The translations under genes and the position numbers were made by a program. Source: Burkholderiaceae bacterium (GTDB lineage Bacteria; Pseudomonadota; Gammaproteobacteria; Burkholderiales; Burkholderiaceae). From it: 11,218 nt of DNA. Below are positions 6,718 to 11,218 of the stretch, piece after piece (the stretch's first letter is position 1; every line of letters begins with the position of its first letter). The notes beneath the pieces were generated by a model. The model did not search any database. It had not been told where the DNA came from and was given only the letters and a program-made list of their open reading frames with translations. The stretch is taken from NCBI GenBank assembly GCA_023253905.1, contig JALREG010000003.1:1-11218 (forward strand), given 5' to 3'.

Positions 6718-7722
6718 ATGCTCAGAATCGGTTACAAGGCTTCGGCCGAACAGTTCACGCCCACACAGTTGCTGGAGTTCACCTGCCTTGCCGAAGATCT
6801 GGGCTTTGACTCGGTCTTCATCAGCGATCACTTTCAGCCCTGGCGTCACACCGGGGGCCATGCGCCCTACTCGTTTGCCTGGATGGGGGCGGCGGGCGCG
6901 CGAACCCGGCGGATCGTGATCGGCACCAGCGTCGTCACGCCCACCTTTCGCTACCACCCTTCCATCGTGGCCCAGGCGATGGGCACGCTGGGCGCCATGT
7001 TTCCAGGCCGGATCATTCTGGGCGTGGGTACCGGCGAGTCACTCAACGAGGTCCCCGCCATTGGTATCAAGTGGCCCGGCTTCAAAGAACGCTTCGGACG
7101 CCTTCGGGAATCGATTGTTCTGATGCGAAAACTCTGGACCGAAGACCTGGTGAGTTTTGAGGGCGAGTATTTCAGGACCGAGCGCGCAACCATCTACGAC
7201 CGCCCCAACGAACCCGTTCCCATCTATGTCGCAGCCGCCGGGCCCAGTGCAGCCGCACTGGCCGGGGAAATCGGCGATGGCTTCATCTGCACGAGCGGCA
7301 AGGCGCCGGAACTCTATCGCGAAACGTTGCTGCCCAATGTGGCGTCGGGCCTTCAGACATCGGCCCGCGCAACCGATTCCATCGACCGCATGATCGAGGT
7401 GAAGGTGTCCTTCGATACCGATCTCGAACGCGCCCGTGAAGACACCCGGTTCTGGGCTGCGCTTGCGCTGTCGCCGGAAGAAAAAATGAGCACCGAAAAC
7501 CCGGTCGAAATGGAAAAGCTCGCTGATGCGCTGCCGCTCGAACGCACAGTCAAGCGCTGGATCATTTCCACCGATCCCGACGAGCAGATCGAAAAAATCC
7601 GCCCCTATGTCGAACTCGGCTTCCGGCATCTGGTGTTTCATGCCCCGGGCCCGGATCAGGCACGCTTTCTCAGGCTCTATGCCGAGCAGGTCGTGCCTCG
7701 CCTGCGCGCAGCGTTTGGCTGA
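6718..7722 (+). CDS. fgd: F420-dependent glucose-6-phosphate dehydrogenase
   Basis: The 334-residue protein is very close in plan to mycobacterial Fgd1 (336 residues): LRIGYKASAEQFTP at the start, SDHFQPWRHTGGHAP (36-50), TSVVTPTFRYHPSIVAQA, GVGTGESLNE (102-111), GDGFICTSGK (186-195) and MEKLADALP. By position against Fgd1 the catalytic D37, H38, W42 and E107 are present, as are the glucose-6-phosphate phosphate-pocket residues T192, K195, K256 and R280 (Fgd1 T195, K198, K259, R283). It should oxidise glucose 6-phosphate to 6-phosphogluconolactone and give F420H2. Position 6718 is preferred over an in-frame GTG at 6661: it matches the family N-terminus, follows a GCGGAG ribosome site at 5 bases, and avoids a long overlap with tctA. 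It sits directly before cofE, linking F420 reduction with F420 synthesis. Confidence 0.92.
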   Translation: MLRIGYKASAEQFTPTQLLEFTCLAEDLGFDSVFISDHFQPWRHTGGHAPYSFAWMGAAGARTRRIVIGTSVVTPTFRYHPSIVAQAMGTLGAMFPGRIILGVGTGESLNEVPAIGIKWPGFKERFGRLRESIVLMRKLWTEDLVSFEGEYFRTERATIYDRPNEPVPIYVAAAGPSAAALAGEIGDGFICTSGKAPELYRETLLPNVASGLQTSARATDSIDRMIEVKVSFDTDLERAREDTRFWAALALSPEEKMSTENPVEMEKLADALPLERTVKRWIISTDPDEQIEKIRPYVELGFRHLVFHAPGPDQARFLRLYAEQVVPRLRAAFG

Positions 7723-7725
7723 TTC

Positions 7726-8562
7726 GTGACCCAATCACCGACTTTCATGGCAGTTCCCTCGAGCCGATCGCCTCACGGGGCGGTCGCCCATCAGGCGCCC
7801 CGCCGCCTGATGCTCACCGCGCTGGCCGGCCTTCCCGCCGTGCAGGCCGGGGCTGATCTGGCACAGCTGGTCAGCGATGCGATTGCGCGCGCCGGCATCA
7901 CTGTGCACGCCGGCGATGCCTTCGTCGTCGCGCAAAAAATCGTTTCCAAGTCCGAGAATCGATGGGTACGGTTACGTGATGTCACGCCCTCGGCGCGCGC
8001 GCATTCACTCGCACAGACCGCTGGCAAAGACCCGCGGGTGGTAGAACTGATTCTCTCGGAATCGACCGCGGTGGTGCGCTGTGTGCCCGGCGTGATCGTG
8101 GTCGAGCACCGCCTGGGGCTGGTGATGGCCAATGCGGGGATCGACGCATCCAATGTCGACATGCCTGAAGAAGACGAGGTGGTGCTGCTGCTACCCGAGA
8201 ACCCTGATCGCAGCGCGGCCAAGCTTCGTGATGCGCTTCAGACCCGGTACGGTTGCGCAGTGGGTGTCATCATCAACGATAGTTTCGGGCGTGCCTGGCG
8301 GATGGGAACCATCGGCACCGCGATCGGCGCGGCCGGTGTCCCCGGGCTCGCTGATCTGCGCGGCAAACCCGATCGCAGCGGGCGTTTGCTTCGTCACAGC
8401 GAAGTCGGTCTCGCCGACGAGCTGGCCGCGGCCGCCTCGCTCCTCATGGGGCAGGCCGACGAGGGACTGCCGGTGGTTCATGCAACCGGGCTGCCGTTTG
8501 AGCTGCGCGAGGGCAGCAGTCGCGAACTGATTCGTCCGCCAGGCGCGGATATCTTCCGCTAA
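7726..8562 (+). CDS. cofE: Coenzyme F420-0:L-glutamate ligase (single-domain CofE)
   Basis: The 278-residue protein carries the CofE domain (PF01996): TALAGLPAVQAGADLAQLV (31-49), the AQKIVSKSE nucleotide/metal region (69-77), NAGID (136-140), NDSFGRAWRMGTIGTAIG (184-201), D.RG..D..GR and ADELAAAA (230-237). CofE uses GTP to add glutamates in gamma linkage to F420-0. There is no C-terminal FMN-binding domain as in actinobacterial FbiB. The family core begins at residue 28-30, so the first 25 or so residues (Ser/Pro/His-rich) are an extension. Starts at GTG 7726, ATG 7747 or ATG 7810 are all in frame, and none has a good ribosome site; 7726 follows the fgd stop by 3 bases. The gene lies between fgd and fbiC in a cofactor operon. 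Confidence 0.9.
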   Translation: MTQSPTFMAVPSSRSPHGAVAHQAPRRLMLTALAGLPAVQAGADLAQLVSDAIARAGITVHAGDAFVVAQKIVSKSENRWVRLRDVTPSARAHSLAQTAGKDPRVVELILSESTAVVRCVPGVIVVEHRLGLVMANAGIDASNVDMPEEDEVVLLLPENPDRSAAKLRDALQTRYGCAVGVIINDSFGRAWRMGTIGTAIGAAGVPGLADLRGKPDRSGRLLRHSEVGLADELAAAASLLMGQADEGLPVVHATGLPFELREGSSRELIRPPGADIFR

Positions 8563-8611
8563 ACAGAGAGCCTGCCCGTCCTGATCCAACAATGCGCCGT
8601 ACGATCTGCTG

Positions 8612-11062
8612 ATGATCAATCTGTCCGATAACGATCTGCGTGAGCTGGCGCGCGAAGCGCCACTCGACTGGCTCATGGCTGAAGCCTCGCGCCTGCGCGA
8701 CCTGGGACATGGCAACCGCATGTCGTATTCGCGCAAGGTGTTTATCCCGCTCACCCGGCTGTGCCGTGATGTGTGCCGGTACTGCACGTTTTCTGCGAGC
8801 CCCAGCCAGTTGCCCGCTCCCTTCCTGTCACCCGAACAGGTGCTGGACATTGCCCGCGCCGGAGCCCGTGCCGGATGCCACGAGGCGCTCTTCACGCTGG
8901 GCGATCAGCCCGAGGCGCGCTGGCCGCAAGCGCGCGCTGCAATCGATGCCATGGGCTATGCGAGCACCATCGACTATGTGGCCGCCATGGCCGAGCGCGT
9001 GCTGCAAGAAACCGGGCTGCTGCCTCACGCCAATCCGGGTGTGATGACGCGCGAGCAACTCACCCAGTTGCGGCGCGTATGCGCGTCGCAGGGCCTGATG
9101 CTCGAGACCAGCGCCGAGCGGCTCTCGGACAGGGGCGGCCCGCATCACGGCTCACCAGATAAATGGCCTCAGGTGAGGCTCGATACCATCAACGCGGCGG
9201 GCGAACTCAGGATTCCGTTTACCAGCGGCATTCTGATCGGCATCGGCGAAACCCGCGCCGAGCGGCTCGACGCGCTGCTCGCACTCAGAGCACTCCACGC
9301 ACGACACGGTCATCTGCAGGAAATCATCATTCAGAATTTTCGGGCCAAGCCGCAAACGCCCATGGCGCGCGCGCCCGAGCCCGATCACCAGGACCTCACC
9401 TGGACGATCGCGCTCGCGCGCATCGTGTTCGGGCCCGATATGAACATTCAGGCGCCGCCCAATCTGAGTGCGCGGGATTACCCGAGGCTGATCGAAGCCG
9501 GCATCAATGACTGGGGGGGTATCTCACCCGTCACACCTGATCATGTCAATCCCGAGGCCCCGTGGCCTGCGATCGAGGCGCTGCGCGAGCGAACCGCTCA
9601 GGCAGGACGAATTCTGGTAGAGCGACTGCCCTCCTATCCGCGCTACGCGCTTGACGCGCCCCGCTGGCATGACCCGCTCATCGCCACTGAGGTGGTGCGG
9701 CGGATCGATGCACAGGGCTACGCTCGAAACAATGCGTGGGTGGCAGGCGAGCCGTCGGCGCTGCCCATCGAACCTGCACCGCGCCGCGCGCAGCACAGCG
9801 CATCGATCGAGCCACTACTCGCACGTGCCGAAGCCGGTGATCGGCTCGATGAATCGATGATCGCCAGACTCTTCGAAGCGCGCGCCGATGAATTCGAAGC
9901 CGTCTGCGCAGCCGCCGACAGGGTGCGCGCATCGGTAAGCGGCAGCACCGTCCGGTATGTGGTGAACCGGAATATCAACTACACCAATGTCTGTCAGCAT
10001 GCCTGCAGCTTCTGTGCTTTTTCCAAGGGTCGTCAGAACGCCGATCTACGCGGCCGCCCCTATGACCTCGACGATGACGAACTGACACGACGAGCAGCTG
10101 AAGCCTGGGAGCGCGGCGCCACCGAACTCTGCATGCAGGGCGGCATTCACCCGTCCTACACGGGTCACACCTATCTTCACATTCTCCAAACCGTGAAGCG
10201 CGCGGCGCCATCCATCCATGTTCATGCGTTCTCGCCGCTCGAGGTGAGCCACGGCGCAGCCACGCTGGGCGATTCCATCGCAAGCTATCTGTCAAGACTT
10301 CGCGACGCAGGCCTGGGTTCCCTACCCGGCACGGCCGCCGAGATTCTCGACGATGAGGCGCGCGCTGTCTTATGTCCGGACAAACTCGATACCGAACGTT
10401 GGCTATCGATCATGGAATCGGCCCATCGGGCGGGACTACGATCGACCGCCACCATCATGTTCGGCCACATCGAGCGCGTACAGCACTGGGCTCGGCACCT
10501 GCTTCGGGTCCGGGATCTTCAGGAGAGAACCGGCGGATTCACCGAGTTCGTGCCCCTGCCGTTCATTCATATGGAGGCGCCGATCTACCGCAAAGGGCGC
10601 GCCCGTAAGGGGCCCACCTGGCGCGAGGCCCTGCTGATGCACGCGGTCGCGCGGCTCGCGCTCCACCCGGTTCTGCCCAACATCCAGGCTTCCTGGGTCA
10701 AGCTCGGACCCGAGGGCGCGCGCGCAGCGCTCGCGGCTGGCGCAAACGATCTGGGTGGCACCCTCACCAACGAAAGTATTTCGAAAGCTGCTGGCACGGT
10801 GCATGGACAGGAATACGGCCCCGCGCAGATGGAGGCACTTATCCGCCTTGCGGGCCGCGAGCCCGTCCAACGCACCACGCTCTATCAGACGCCCCCCGCC
10901 GCGCAGCGCGCGCGTGCTTTTGATGCCGCGCCAGCGGCGCCCATTGTGCTCACGCCCCTGCGCAGGCGTACCTCGACTCCACCCGCAACGTCCACCGCGG
11001 CTGCGCCAACGACAGCGTCCACGGTCTCCGCCCCATCCTCCGTTCCCGCCTCCACCGTCTAG
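8612..11062 (+). CDS. fbiC: Fused CofG-CofH (FbiC), 7,8-didemethyl-8-hydroxy-5-deazariboflavin (Fo) synthase
   Basis: The 816-residue protein joins two radical-SAM enzymes. The CofG half (about 1-380) has the cluster motif C51-R-D-V-C55-R-Y-C58 after SRKVFIPLTRL, then IGIGETRAERLDAL, QNFRAKP and WGGISPVTPDHVNP. The CofH half (about 410-755) has C461-Q-H-A-C465-S-F-C468 after VNRNINYTN, MQGGIHPSYTG, HAFSPLEV.HG, LPGTAAEILDD and ANDLGGTLTNESISKAAG. Together they build the deazaflavin Fo from tyrosine and a pyrimidine precursor. Length is near mycobacterial FbiC (856). A linker rich in Ala/Pro/Glu joins the halves. Residues about 758-816 form an unusual Pro/Ala/Thr/Ser-rich tail, probably disordered. 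No clear ribosome site precedes the ATG. It follows cofE by 49 bases and precedes cofD. Confidence 0.96.
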   Translation: MINLSDNDLRELAREAPLDWLMAEASRLRDLGHGNRMSYSRKVFIPLTRLCRDVCRYCTFSASPSQLPAPFLSPEQVLDIARAGARAGCHEALFTLGDQPEARWPQARAAIDAMGYASTIDYVAAMAERVLQETGLLPHANPGVMTREQLTQLRRVCASQGLMLETSAERLSDRGGPHHGSPDKWPQVRLDTINAAGELRIPFTSGILIGIGETRAERLDALLALRALHARHGHLQEIIIQNFRAKPQTPMARAPEPDHQDLTWTIALARIVFGPDMNIQAPPNLSARDYPRLIEAGINDWGGISPVTPDHVNPEAPWPAIEALRERTAQAGRILVERLPSYPRYALDAPRWHDPLIATEVVRRIDAQGYARNNAWVAGEPSALPIEPAPRRAQHSASIEPLLARAEAGDRLDESMIARLFEARADEFEAVCAAADRVRASVSGSTVRYVVNRNINYTNVCQHACSFCAFSKGRQNADLRGRPYDLDDDELTRRAAEAWERGATELCMQGGIHPSYTGHTYLHILQTVKRAAPSIHVHAFSPLEVSHGAATLGDSIASYLSRLRDAGLGSLPGTAAEILDDEARAVLCPDKLDTERWLSIMESAHRAGLRSTATIMFGHIERVQHWARHLLRVRDLQERTGGFTEFVPLPFIHMEAPIYRKGRARKGPTWREALLMHAVARLALHPVLPNIQASWVKLGPEGARAALAAGANDLGGTLTNESISKAAGTVHGQEYGPAQMEALIRLAGREPVQRTTLYQTPPAAQRARAFDAAPAAPIVLTPLRRRTSTPPATSTAAAPTTASTVSAPSSVPASTV

Positions 11063-11078
11063 CGCGCAGGCCCGCCTC

Positions 11079-11218
11079 ATGATCCTTGCTCTTTCCGGTG
11101 GCGTCGGTGGCGCGCGGCTCTGCCAGGGACTGGTCCAGGTCGCCCGCCCCGACGACCTTGCGATCGTGGTCAATGTCGGTGATGACTTCGAGCACCTGGG
11201 CCTCACCATCTGCCCCGA
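11079..11218 (+). CDS. cofD: CofD/FbiA phospho-organic-acid transferase of F420 synthesis, N-terminal part (runs off right edge)
   Basis: The first 46 codons encode MILALSGGVGGARLCQGL, the CofD glycine-rich nucleotide-contact motif, and then VVNVGDDFEHLGLTICP, matching the conserved VVN..DD....GL.I.PD stretch of CofD/FbiA. CofD transfers a phosphoenolpyruvyl, phospholactyl or related moiety from an activated guanosine diphosphate intermediate to Fo, giving (dehydro-)F420-0. The ATG lies 16 bases after the fbiC stop. The gene is cut by the window end, so its fate and any downstream cofC/fbiD cannot be judged. Confidence 0.92.
   Translation, partial: MILALSGGVGGARLCQGLVQVARPDDLAIVVNVGDDFEHLGLTICP

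Noticed and set aside
7039..7734. Antisense frame of 231 codons opposite fgd
   Set aside because: Shadow of fgd, whose residues match the family throughout.
8191..8895. Antisense frame of 234 codons spanning the cofE-fbiC gap
   Set aside because: Crosses two well-supported + strand genes, has no recognisable domain and no ribosome site.
10436..11209. Antisense frame of 257 codons opposite fbiC and cofD
   Set aside because: Opposite strand encodes the well-conserved CofH half and CofD start; no recognisable motifs in the antisense product.

Overview
The main part of the window, from about 160 to the end, is GC-rich DNA with every recognisable gene on the + strand and gaps of at most about 50 bases, so it reads as one long operon or two coupled ones. 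The tripartite tricarboxylate transporter (TTT) with a Bug-type binding protein suggests a proteobacterium, most likely Burkholderiales-like. The lineage call is an inference from gene content.

Layout: 1-160 holds what looks like unrelated DNA with two gene ends on the - strand (a DUF429 start and the last residues of an unidentified protein). At about 150-165 it switches abruptly to the C-terminal piece of an enolase-superfamily enzyme. Then come an M24 'pita-bread' hydrolase that has lost most metal ligands (421-1554), an opine-dehydrogenase-family oxidoreductase (1559-2662), a Mer-like LLM oxidoreductase (2677-3660), a complete TTT system tctC-tctB-tctA (3708-6677), an F420-dependent glucose-6-phosphate dehydrogenase (6718-7722), and the coenzyme F420 biosynthesis genes cofE (7726-8562), fbiC (8612-11062) and the start of cofD (11079 to the end).

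Working model (inference): the TTT system imports a carboxylate-type substrate. The enolase-type, M24, opine-dehydrogenase-type and LLM enzymes process it. The cell makes its own F420 (FbiC makes the deazaflavin Fo, CofD adds the phospho-organic-acid side chain, CofE adds glutamates), and Fgd keeps F420 reduced with electrons from glucose 6-phosphate. F420H2 would then feed the LLM enzyme. The substrate cannot be read from the sequence. The most interesting points are a complete-looking F420 supply and reduction module beside a catabolic and transport cluster in proteobacterial-looking DNA, the apparently metal-free M24 hydrolase, and the abrupt junction near the left edge.
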